Assembly: GCF_024713945.1 (NCBI RefSeq)
Contig: NC_134679.1
Coordinates: 4,097,001-4,161,000 of the forward strand
Length of the DNA stretch: 64,000 nt
Source of the DNA: Dermatophagoides farinae
Taxonomy: Eukaryota; Arthropoda; Arachnida; Sarcoptiformes; Pyroglyphidae
Direction: 5' to 3'
Shown: positions 25,136-37,360 of the stretch, in pieces
Position numbering within the stretch: the stretch's first letter is position 1
How the letters are laid out: each line of letters starts with the position of its first letter
Made by a program: the position numbers and the translations under genes
The notes under the pieces: generated by a model
Database searches by the model: none
What the model was told of the DNA's origin: nothing
What the model saw: the letters and a program-made list of their open reading frames with translations, nothing else

Positions 25136-28100
25136 TGCAACGACAATCAAAAACGCCAAACAAATAATGTGATACGATACAGCAGAACTCATATATATGT
25201 GGATTTTTATGTTTGATTCTATATAGCGAATGAGAGACTACAACAACTGTGGAGAATAGAAATTAAAGAAAAAACTTACCAAAAATACTGTTGTTCCAGT
25301 TGAGAGTGTTATTTTTTTCATCATGGAACATTTACATTGTTCTATTACACAACTACATAGGAAAAACATCGCCAAATTTTTCTACATTTAAAAGTGATAA
25401 TACATAATCAAGAGAAAAAAGATATTGTTGAAAAAAGAATCACAAATGACAAAGACTAAAAAAAGAAAAGAATTGGAAAGAATCATTTAACATTATAGTT
25501 TTAAGAACAAAATATTGTATACAAACAAAAATAGAAAAAAAATCAAGATTCATCACTTCATGTTGTTTCCCTATTTCAACGATAATAATATTTCATCTCG
25601 TTTCGTTTGAAATTTGACCGAAAACCATCTATTTACCAGTTCATACATCAAAATGATTCATTTGTAATTAAATTTTTTTTTCTGGTTATCGATAAGTGGT
25701 TTCAAACAAACAGAAAAAAAGAACCTTATAAACATTCATCACAATACATGAATATAGAATGACAGTATAAAATGACCAGAATCATTTCCATTATCCAAGC
25801 ATCACAGATTCATTAAATTTAATTTCCGTTTTGTTATCACATCATTTTTTTCTTATTCATCGTCTCCGGTTATTCGGTCCTTTATCCATTCATTTTGAAT
25901 TGCAATTTCATTGTTTTTCATATGATTTTCAACGATATCATCATCATTATTATTATTATTATTATGATCATGATCATCATCATTTTCTGTATGACAAAAA
26001 AAAACATCAATCAAAATATAATTTAATTAAATTTATAATTTTCTGTGGATGATTATTGCATGCATATTTGAAAAATCCTTTCAGCTTAGATGATGATGTT
26101 GATATCGTTTCATTTATCCTTATTACACTATGTATATATTCACGTCACGAAATCACTCTGGGACCACAAACACACACATACAGAAATACTGGAATAATTT
26201 TTTTTTTCAATTTTGCGGTTTCTCACATTCTTTTTTTTTATCCACTTATATACATGCCACATACAATTAGTGAAATGAAGTAATAATGACAACAACAACA
26301 ACAAGCCAAAAAAAAAAAATTCAATTATCCAAATTCAAAAACAAATTTGTTTGCTAGTTAGTTGTGAATAGTATATATGAATGAATAAATTACACAATTA
26401 CGCAGAGATAATAATGATGCAATCATCATCATTTTATATTATTCTTTTTATGTTTTTTTTACTCTTACTCATCTTGTTTTTTTTTCGTTTGTTGATACTA
26501 TGTGATAATTTATTTATCTTTTGAATATTCAAAACATGGTGAATGTTTTTATCTTTTATTCGTACTAATTTATGATAATATATCGAAACCAAAACACAAA
26601 AACATTTTTTTTTGAAATGGATCAGTGACTTTTTTTTCAAATGATACAATAGACTGGAATCAAAATAATGATAAACATTAGTGTAGAAAAAATAACAATG
26701 AAAAACTTAATGATTCTTGACAAAAACAAAAATCAACGAGGTTCCAACTAATGATCAACGTGGTAAAACATATAAATAAAAACCAAAAAAAAAGAACGGA
26801 ATCAAACTGGAAGAAAAATTACAAAAGTCAAGCACATGGCTATGAAGATTTTTTTTTTTTACTTAGTACAAAAATAAATTAATAGTTGAATCCTCTAATC
26901 TTTCCATGATTTTAAGTGGTAAATAATTACAAAATATTGAAAAAGATTCTTATTTCATCATAAATTTTTAATCATATAATTTAGAAAAACTTGCCACAAA
27001 CATTGAAAAAGTAAGTAAACAAACAAACAAACAAAAAAAATGGAAAAAGAAAATTAATATCCAATTGAAATTCTACAAAAAAAAATCAACGATGAAAAAA
27101 AAATTCGATTCAATTAATTGATGAAATAACTGTGTTCATCAAAATGAAGAATCCAGAAATATTTGATATAATGGAAAAATTTATTATTTATCTAGCAACC
27201 AGAATATTTTCAGTGATGAAACCACTTTTCAAATCGATAATATACTATACTCATAGTTATGATCGGCATGCAATCTTTGTATCTAACAATTTTATATTAA
27301 GAAATTAAAAATTTGAACAAATCAAATAAATCTTTATGATCAAATATGATTTATATTCTGTACTTCTTCAATGCGTGAAGAATACATGAAATATAATTCT
27401 GGAAAAAATTTCAGTAATAAAAAAAAAACTAAAACTAGAGCCATCAATGAGTGAAAAATCAAAAAGTGATTATTATTTTTTTTACGGATGAAAATGATGT
27501 ACAGAAAATATAAAATATGCAGAACGAGAGAGAGAGAGATAAACACTTCAATGTTGTTGATAGCCCAATTTGTTTTATGTGTTTGTTCCTCTCTTCAAAA
27601 TTGGCTTAAAAAAAGTAAAGAAACGAACCATTGCTCAACAATCAAAAATGAGAAATATTATTGAGAAAAGATAAAAAGAAAAATTTTTGAGCTTTTCACA
27701 AGATTTCTCGAACCATCTCGAATCATCGAAACGGCAACAAAAACAAATAGAAAAATTTCTAATTTATATTTACCAGAATATGTCCTTTTTTGGATTATGT
27801 TTTCTTCATACGCATACACACAAGTTGACAACAAGGGCATCGCCAACAACAACAATAATAAGCAGAACCTTCTTTATTTTTGTTATTTAGTTTGGTTTTA
27901 AAATTTAAACATTTTCAATTTTTCACTATTACACTATGTTTCACTCAAAGAATAGAAGACAAAAAACCACTCGACGATGAAGAAATTATAATTCCATTAC
28001 AATTTTCTTATGTTTATACAAAGCTATTGTTAGTGAATGTTGATACAATATGAAAAAACTTTTTATATATGATTTAAGATGGTTTATTCGGTTGTATGAC

Positions 28101-28581
28101 AATAATGGAAGCTAAACAAAGAAAAAAACAAAATGTCACATTTTGTAAAAGAAAAATAAAAATAAAAAAATCAAATTGAAATATGAAATAACTAAAATTC
28201 TTAATGATGACAACCCTGAATGGCATATATGGATGCTAAACAGCAAAAAAAAAAACATTCTCGATGTGATTATTTTTTTAGAATCAACCAATGATGGTTG
28301 GTTTTTGGTTGTCAAATAAACTGATGAATTCCGTCATTTATAAATGATGAAATTTGACATTAAAAATTTGAAAAATAAAAAATTTTCTCACTAGTTTATA
28401 TTAAACACACATATGCGAAAGTCTATCATTTCAATATTCAATATTCATATATATATTCAAATTAATTTCCTAATTTTGAATGGAAGCGTTTTTAATGCAT
28501 TGTCACCATTAAAATGTTAGGTAAGAAATTCGACTTACAAACATTCTTCTGTAACGCAATTGTTCATTAGTAGAGAGCTTA
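24701..28581 (-). other. weak three-exon candidate gene fragment
   Basis: Three minus-strand segments have good splice signals and mutually compatible phases: 28539-28581 (TTTGCAG acceptor, GTAAGT donor), 25280-25352 (TTTTTCCTATGTAG acceptor, GTAAGT donor) and 24701-24719 (TTTCATGTTCAG acceptor, GTATGT donor). Joined, they read SSLLMNNCVTEECF, then CVIEQCKCSMMKK and TLSTGTTVFLYAHLKSG. The first segment is also open in another frame (KLSTNEQLRYRRMF). No start, stop or homologous family was found. In DNA this AT-rich such combinations arise by chance, so they could equally be untranslated exons of the GPCR or noise. Confidence 0.2.
25101..25137. repeat. (TG)n microsatellite
   Basis: About 18 TG units with one interruption. 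Apparent Val/Cys-repeat proteins on either strand here are translation artefacts. Confidence 0.9.
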
Positions 28582-31500
28582 CTGCAAACACATTACATTA
28601 ATCTTTCTCTTCTTTGTTTGTGTAAGTGTTTTTATCAAAATAAAACTACCGACCGAACCGAAAAAATATCGATTAATACGATAACTTTTTTCACTTTACT
28701 TCCTGTTGTTTATTTTTGCAACAAAAAAAAACATCAATGTCTACAACGTTTAAAACTAGATAAAAATGAAAAAGTACAGATGCTAACGAATTCAAAATCG
28801 GATGGAATTTTTGTTGTTAATCATCATTTTCATTATCAGATCATTAAAAAACTACTAATGATGTTCTACTTTAGCATATCCACTCATTCAATACACACAA
28901 ATACATAAAATGAAAAAATTCAACAAAATAATATCGCAATCAACTCATTAGTTACGGCAAGATGATCAGAATGAACGAAAAAAAAAACGATTAAAAAAAT
29001 AAATTTCAAACATTGAATAAATCCATTAAAACAAATTCAAAGGCAAAAAAAACATCGTTTTTAGAAGTTAAATAGAATTGAATTTGTGAAAAGTTTTAAA
29101 TTAATGTTATGTTTTGGCTCGGTCACAGTCATTTTTAATTTTCATCTGTTTGCCAATTCGACTATTCGACAAATAATCAGCTTTTCTCTAAAGTTTTTTT
29201 TTACAAAATTCGCTGTTTCAGGATTTGTTTTCAATTTTTTTTTCATACAAATTCTTTGTTGGTTGCTGAAACTATAACTATTGTTGTTGTTGTTGTTGTT
29301 GTCGGTGTTGTTAGGTTATTGTAGGCATGTCTGAGTAGTTTCCGGTGCAATTTCAAAAATTTATTCGAATGATTTTTTTCTCGTTGAGGATTAGATCGAT
29401 ATAGTGTACTGTAAACGATGGTAATAATTTGTGTGTTGAAAAAAAAACATTTCTCTGGCTTTATGACGCTCTATCTCTCATTCTTATCGGCCATTATTTC
29501 AATTCATCCAACTTCATGGTCAATAATATTCGATCGTTGATCGTAAGATTCTTGTTTGTTATTGTCATTACAAAAAAAAATGGTGATCTTCAAAAAAAAA
29601 GATGTCACATAACCATAAATCAAATACTTTTTTTTGTAATGATAAACAAGAATCTTTTCTATTATACATTTCATCGACATTCATTTCACAATATTATTGA
29701 TGAAAAAAAAATATAAAGAAAAACATTTTATTATTCAACAATAGTCGTAGTTATCAAATTTCTACTTTTATGAAAAAAAATTCAAAATGAAAATAAAAAC
29801 GAAGCCATATATTATGTTCCTTAATATCAAACACAGAAACGTTGATGTAGCCACCCACCATATCATCACTTATTCTAACAATCTAACGAATCAAGAATTA
29901 TTGGCTTTATTGCTATGGTTTTCGCTGAACTTTTTATTATGACAAACCTCTTTACACTTTTATCTATCAAAAATCATGTGTTTTTTTTTTGACTAGCAAT
30001 TTAAAAAAGCACTAGTTTCTTATTGTTCGCCCATTCAATCACATCCATCATTATTTTCGACTTTATTTTCACTTAATTCACGATCACAATGATGATGATG
30101 AAGACACGAGTATACGAATAGTCTCACTTATCCATCCTGGTCGGCAATCATGTCAACCAGCATCATATTTGACTAAAAGGATAAATGAATTTAATTTCAT
30201 TTGAACCATTTGTCATGTCATCATCGTCATCATAATTCATTCGATAAAATACAAGATTCTGTTCCCGGTAATTTTTTTTTGTTCAATGATTATGTACAAA
30301 ATTTTATTGGTAAAAGAATGTAAAAAAAAATTTGAAATCGAAATTTTTGAAGACAACAAATTTCATACGGATAAGAAAAAAAATTCATATCATTCACTCA
30401 CGCATATTCCGTTCATGTCATAAACCGACGACCACTGTTTTTAGATTCTGACATGTTTCTGTGTATTTCAATCATTCCATGCAATATTCGAATATTTTAT
30501 AAGATTTTTTCAGAAAAAAAAATCGAGAAAAAAGTCTAGAATTGATGGATAAACTCTATCATTCATTTATTCATCATCATGATTATCATCTATCATTCAT
30601 TCGATTCGATTCTAGTCGATTTGAGAAAAATAATCCGAGAAAAAAAAATATAGCTCGTTTGATTGATGATCACGAAAATTTTTCTATCGTTATACCATTA
30701 AACAAAAAAGAAAATTTGAGATCCAAAATTCGATTTTCACAAAAAATTTTTTTTTTCTATTTTCAACCAAAGAATACTTTAAAAAGTTTTCTAAAAGCAA
30801 TGAAAAAAAATGTAGTTCACAAATATTCGATCCACATCAAAAATATAACCACAGCCTACAACTGGATTCGAATTAGACAGCTAGTAAAATATCTTTTTGA
30901 CACATGTGTTGTATTCGGCTGTTGTTCTCCATCAAAACCCCTTCACTCAGCAAAAATTCATGAATCCGATTTAGATCTGAAACGACAAATAGCAATACAA
31001 TGTAAAAAAATCAATAAAATTTTTTTTAACAATGAAGTGATTCTCAGGTTGGTCATTTTAAAATATTTGTTTTTTCTTTGCATCGTATAAATTGTATAAC
31101 CAATAAACATTCATAGATGTACAATTTTTCTTTTTATACAAATAGCAAATCATTTTCAAGTCACGTATTGATGGTATTTTAATTCGAAATCAAATTCCAA
31201 ACACATACAAACACATTGACAAGAATATTCTTGAACACATATTTTGGCTTCTCATCATATTTGTTTCTTTTTCCATTTTTTTTTGTTTTTGCTTCGTAAG
31301 CACAAAAAAAAAAACAAAATTTTGAATATTTTTCCAATAAAAAAAAGAGTATCGATACAATGATAAATTCACTACAGATCTTTATCGAAATGAATATTAT
31401 CATAAGTTTATGATAAAATCATTGAAATGATAACGATGAATAAAGAATTTATTCATTTATTTATTTGAATTGAATGATTATTTATTACTAAAAAACAATC

Positions 31501-32496
31501 GATTGTTTTTATTTCTTTTTTTAGAATTGTTTGTGGAGAAAAAAAGTGTTTTTTTTCAACGTAAACATATTTTGAATATCGTCAAAAAATTAATTACTAT
31601 TTTTCTCCATATTTATCTTGTTGATTCTGTTGAATTTTTCTTTGTTTCGTCACTATCTCTCTCTCTCACTTGTTATTTTTGTTAATATTTTTTTTTTGCC
31701 GTTCCTATTGATTAAACCAAACAGACTAGTGTAGGAAAAAAAATGAGAATAAAAATGAATAAATGAAGCGAATAATTGATCTCATGAATGAAGAGAGAAA
31801 GAGAAAAGAAAAAAAAACATTAAAAATACCTTGTTTCACAATTACCGTAATTATGGTGATAATGATTTTGGAAAGAGAAAATTTCTAAAGAAACAAACGA
31901 ACAGAAAAGTTTATTCTGCTTCATAATAAAAAGTTGCTATACAGCACGGATAATGCATACTACAAACAATGATGATAATAAAATAATAATAATAAGAGAA
32001 AGTTGAAAATTGGCCCAATTCTATTCAAATTTCGTTTGGTCATGAATTATTCGTTTCGGAAAGATATTATTTAAATTTTTCTTACAGGCTTGTTTAGGTG
32101 GAAAATTTGAAAAAAAAATATTTTTCCCATGCTGAATCTCATTCTTTTTTTGTTCATTCAATTTGTTCTGATTTTTTTTGTTGCTAATATTATTGCGAAA
32201 TCAAATACACAATGTGATGCAATGATTAAGAATAGGGTAACGTTATTCTGAAATTATATTGCAACAAACCAGAAAACAGACATCTAATTTGTTGAGCTAA
32301 TTGCACGTCACATGATAGGTTCTTATTCTTGTTTCTTGTTTTTTTTATTCATTTTTCACTATCACTGGTTTGTTATGTTGAGGTTTCTTTTATTATCTAA
32401 ACAACGTTTCAGGAAAAAAAATAACAAAACTAAAAACAAAATCTTTTTCTAATGGTTAAATGTTTCTAACCTTGTGTTCTACAATCCATTTGACTA
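28582..32496. other. long region without a recognised gene
   Basis: AT-rich DNA with a GTT repeat at 29279-29302 and a 15-bp segment, AATTGCACCGGAAAC (29339-29353, minus strand), that recurs at 15372-15386. Open frames here are rich in Lys, Asn, Phe and Ile and look like chance. No RNA gene was seen. Confidence 0.5.
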
Positions 32497-32742
32497 ATGG
32501 ACATTTGGCATCTTTGTATCCATCCATTTCAATATAATAAAACAATATGGCCAAAAAAACAAGATTCTCCTATTTTGAAACCATCGTGTTACAAAGAATG
32601 GCTATTTACTAATGTTACTTATGTGGGTGGTTTGTTACAAAGCGTGATTAACAATCATCCAGAATCTTTTTCTAATCTATTCAAAAAAGGGTTCAAACTA
32701 ATTTCGATTGAAACGAAAAAAAAAATCATCAAAAATAACTGA
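32497..32742 (+). other. coding-like open frame with an IR-like NKTIWP motif
   Basis: The 81-codon frame contains YNKTIWPKKQDSPILK, YKEWLFTNVTYVGGLLQ and then NNHPESFSNLFKKGFKL. The motif NKTIWP resembles NRTIWP, NETIWP and NETIWP in the first exons of IR A, B and C. Nothing else of an IR is recognisable nearby. It may be a relic of another IR or a chance frame. Confidence 0.25.
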
Positions 32743-33379
32743 ATGAACTAAAGTATGTCGTTAAACAAACAAACAATGTTGACAATCTATACATTCATTT
32801 GAGTTTCAACATTCTATATCAGTAATTAGTTTTTTTTTATTCATCTACATTTGATTTACAAAGTTTAAGATCCGGTTTCGTTTCATTCGCTTAAACCATT
32901 TCAAACTAGAATTTGAAATTCACAAAAAAATTGACTGAAACCATAAAAATAGAAAAAAAAACCATCAACTTGAATAATCATGATCATCTGTGTTTGATGA
33001 TAGTCATCGTTTCCAACGAAACCAGATCGATTAAACGAAAAAAACAATGGAACGTAAAATTTTATGTCGAATATCTGGTAATAATATTTGAACACACACA
33101 CACGCACATACACATGAACATGACAATCATTATTTATTTTTGGTATACTGTACTAGTTTCAATGTCACATTCCAATCTTTCAAGATATTTCTTCTAGCAT
33201 TTTGACTAATCATATCACTTGACAAATGTTTGGTCGTTTCCATTATTAAATTATTCTGGATATGAGTTACTTTTTAATTTTTTTTTTAGGTTTTTTCTTT
33301 CATTAGAAAAAATAATCATTGAAATTAAATCATAGAACAATTTTTCATTATTTAATGTTTATTTGTGTAATAAATTCAC

Positions 33380-36209
33380 TCAAACATTCGATGTATTCGT
33401 TCCATTATTTGTTATTGGCATTTGTTTCTTTTGATCATTATCGTCATTATTATTTTTGTTATTCAAATATTGTTGCCGTTGAAGTTGCCGAAGTAGATCA
33501 TGTTTGACGTAACCAAACAAATTTATGATTGGACTTTCAAACAAAATGGTAAACACTAAACCAAACGCATATGATGAAAGTAATGTTGAAAAACATAAAA
33601 ATGTTAATGATGTGATGGACAAATCAATCAAATTATGTCGACTACCAAGTGCAACATATAATACAAGTGCATGTGTCAAATAAACGGAAAAGGTCATACG
33701 TGAAAATGGACGAAAAGCTTTCCATGAAAGAATCCTAGCAATCATTGATTGTGGTCGAGTGATGCACATAAAAATCAATAACGTTAACATTATAGACCAA
33801 ACAATACGATTTAATGGATATAAAATGGATGACCAAATTCGATTATATGGTTGACCGTATACCCAAGGTATTGTACTGTATATACAGAACAGATATGAAT
33901 AGATGATCAATAGCCAACAAGCGACAATCTTGGTCTATTTGTAGTTTTAATATAAATTATTAATGAAAATTTCATCGATCACCATTGTCATTATTACCTT
34001 TGTCCAGAAAAAACTATGAACAAGTTTTGAATCATACAAATGGAAACCGAAAAGAAAACCAGCGAAAAATACATAAGCATTACTCCATGGTTTAAAAAAT
34101 ATATCGGTAAACGCTCCCGGTGTTCGATCTTCTTCAAGCATATCGCTATGCAAAAATGAAATTCATTTAATAAAAATAGTAAATTCTTACAATTTTATTA
34201 TTATACCTTTGTGTCGTGACAATGCCACCTGGTGGTAGATTTTTGAAGTAAATGTGAAATCCCGTAATGAATATAAAAATAATGATGAGGAATTTTGTCA
34301 ATAGTAAACCATTGCGAGGATTTTTAATAATCCAAATGATTGGAAATAATGAAAACCAATGTAGTTGCATATCAGCAGCCAAATACCATGTATGTAGGCC
34401 ACACTATCATTGTTATATTCAAAAAAAAAAATAGAATGATTATTTTTTAATTAGTTTATTTGAACACTGGGAATATACCATATTATCAATGTCGATTAGA
34501 TTCTGTAGATAGATTAGATTATGCCACCAGGTTTTTGAACATTGATTAGAAATAGTAGTCATCAATTGTGACCATATTGGTCCATCAAACATTGGTGGAA
34601 ATAATGTCAATAAAAGCATAAATAAAATCAGCTGTGGAGTCAAACGAAAATAGCGAAGCAACATGTAAGTAGTTTTGTTCAAATTCTTGTAATCACCGCG
34701 TGTATATTTCATTGCACTATACGAGGTTAACAATCCGCTATCCAATTTTTTTTTGTCATAGTGAATTTTGTTAATAAATTGATAAGATTATAAGTATTCA
34801 ATATAAAATTAGCCTACCTGAGATAGAAAAAAGTTTCAACGGCAAAAAATCCTTTAAATAATGGCTGAAAATATAATGTTGAGAGAAAAATTTTCATTCT
34901 AAAAGAATTTCCTAGAATTCAAAATTCAATTCAATAAATAACAATGACAATTGAATAAATCAAACATACTAAATCCATTCAAATCTATCCAGGCCAATGT
35001 ATGTACGACGATAATCCATGAAATTGATAGAAATTTTAATCCATGAATGCAATTAAAATTTTCGTCATCTGTATTGGAGAAGAGTAATTTTTTCGTATTC
35101 GAAATTGGTGAAAACCACATAAGAATTACTCGACTAATGGTTTTATTTTTCTTACTACTCATTTGATCATAAATAGCAGCTATGAATGTTATGATCAATA
35201 ATGAACTAATGATAAATCTATCAATCGAAAAAAATTTCTTCATTATGTTACCAAAAAAAAAAAATCAGATAAAATGTACTTACATGGCAAATTTTTGTAA
35301 TAAATTGGGCCACCATTTTTTCAACGATTTTGTTGTACAACTCACAGTATTCAATCGCCATCCAAATTCTTGACCAAAATTTTTTTTAATAATTGTATGT
35401 ACATCCTCTGTTGTACATGAACTGGGAAGACAAATTCCTCGACGTATAAATGAATAGTAAAAATTTGATGATACTTGAGCTAAATATTCATAAATAGTTG
35501 GATTCGGTGCTAATACCATTTGTTTTATTATTGTTGATGATGATGAATTATGATGGCCTATGAGGTCAAGCTCGATAATTTTATCAAGAAAATCTTTGGT
35601 AGGAAGAATACCTTCAGTATGATGATGATAATTGTGTGGTGTTGGGCGCGGTTTAGGCATCGGTATTGCCATATCAATCAAACAATATTGTGGAATGATC
35701 AATGATTGATTCGATTTTTGATCATCAATGATACTCATACATTGATCATAATCACCATAATCTGTCAAGGTTCCCATAAACATACCAGCTGGTATCACGG
35801 ATTTTGACCACGAATTAAATAATTTTATCGACCATATTTCACGTAAATGCAAGGTAGATTCAATGGCTTTTCTTAAATCATTTTGGCATGTTGAAGTGAG
35901 ATTATTTTGGGAGAAAAATTTTTGGTTATCAATAAATGTTATAGGTAGGATCGCTTGTGCAAAAAAATCATTTGAAACATTGAATAATGGTCTCCAAAGG
36001 AATTCCGAATGATTGATGATAATTGCATCGTTGGTGGAGCAATATTGTGGCAATGTCAATGAGATTAAAAGTAGAATATAAAACCGAAATCTAAAGCGAA
36101 AACCACTTTCATGATGATAATAATAACGATATTTATGATCCATTGATACGTAATGTTTGTCAATCAAATTTAAATGTATCATTGTCGATGATAAAAAATT
36201 TTTTTTCAT
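33380..36209 (-). CDS. NRF-6-type (nose resistant to fluoxetine) acyltransferase 3 membrane protein
   Basis: Multi-pass membrane protein of the acyltransferase-3 superfamily with an extracellular NRF domain. Relatives in nematodes and insects are linked to lipid or drug uptake across epithelia. Exons are 35284-36209, 34970-35217, 34818-34911, 34479-34737, 34207-34403, 33998-34145 and 33380-33934 (or 33928 for the last acceptor), about 808 aa with consistent phases. An N-terminal hydrophobic leader (FYILLLISLTLPQYCST) precedes the Cys-bearing NRF domain (TSTCQNDLRKAIESTL, QYCLIDMAIP, IRRGICLPSSCTTEDVH). The acyltransferase part shows GLKFLSISWIIVVHTLAW, FFAVETFFYLSGLLTSYS, LHTWYLAADMQLHWF and later FSVYLTHALVLYVALGS. 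The His of IIVVHT is the family's conserved catalytic-type His. Met23 is an alternative start. The window shows no other family member. Confidence 0.88.
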
Positions 36210-37360
36210 CTACAAATTGGGTCGGTTAAGATGAACGTTGATCGACTGATTGAATATTGAGGATACGTGCTACTTTATAATTTTCAAAATAAATTTTTAC
36301 ATAAGTCTTTGGATGAAAAAAAATACAAATTGAGAGAGAGAGAGTTCTATAAAAACATCAATCATTAACATTATTGATCTTGATAAGAAACCTGTATCGT
36401 TTACTGATTTTTTTTTCTATAGACAAGTCAAATAAACAAGTGAAAGATGGATTGACAAAGTCAAATAACGGTATAGAGTCCAACATCGATCAAAAACATC
36501 GAACAAAAACAAAAAAATGTCACCATTCAAAACGAATCAATTTAAAAAAAAGAGATGTGCGAAAAAAGAGAAATGGAGAGAAATTCATGTACATCCATAC
36601 ATCGATCAATAATGTTGTCCTTGAAATCGAAGATCATGAAAATATAAAAACAATTCATTTTAGATTGACGTTCAACGGAACAAACATTAAAAAAAAATTC
36701 TATGCATGATTTAGAAATTCAAACATATTTGAATAATTGATGATTATTAGATAACTTATAGAATTTTTTTTATATTATGTCATAAAATTTCTTTTTGAAT
36801 TGACAAGATGAAAGACTTCATAATATCAGAAAACCGTATATAAAAGTTGCTTTAACCATGATGAATTATCATAAAAAAGTTACATAGATAGATATAGGTA
36901 TAATAACTCAAATGGTATGGAAACAAACATTTCATTATTGAGATTGATCATTACATCACTAATTCAAGCATAAATATATATATTTTTTTTTATTAATAAT
37001 GATAATTTTTGAAGAATAAAAATAATTATCTTATCAATCTTTAGGAAAAACCAATATATATTATCAGAAAAGGGTAAAGAAAAAAACTGAGGTTTATAAG
37101 TGGTTTGTGTGTGTGTGTTGAAAAAATCAAACAATAATTTTGCATAATGAATATCGATAACCAGACTTATAACTCGAATTTTGACTGTTTTTTGAAAAAT
37201 ATAACACACATATCGGTACGGTACATAAATGTATGTGTATGTTGCTAAAAGGATTAAAAACATCAGATTGAACAGTAAAAAAAAGAAACAAATATTGGAT
37301 TCTATTATTTAATTGACTGATAACATTTGAAAAATCATTCAAAATAAACTTCAAGAATAA
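36210..37360. other. spacer between the NRF-6 and RGS genes
   Basis: AT-rich. It carries the NRF-6 upstream region and the RGS 3' flank, both on the minus strand, plus an AT-rich tract near 36967-36990. No gene was seen. Confidence 0.5.

Noticed and set aside
27775-27855. Signal-peptide-like minus-strand segment MPLLSTCVYAYEENIIQK with a GTAAAT donor
   Set aside because: The hydrophobic part is mostly a GTT repeat, and no partner exon of the right phase was found.
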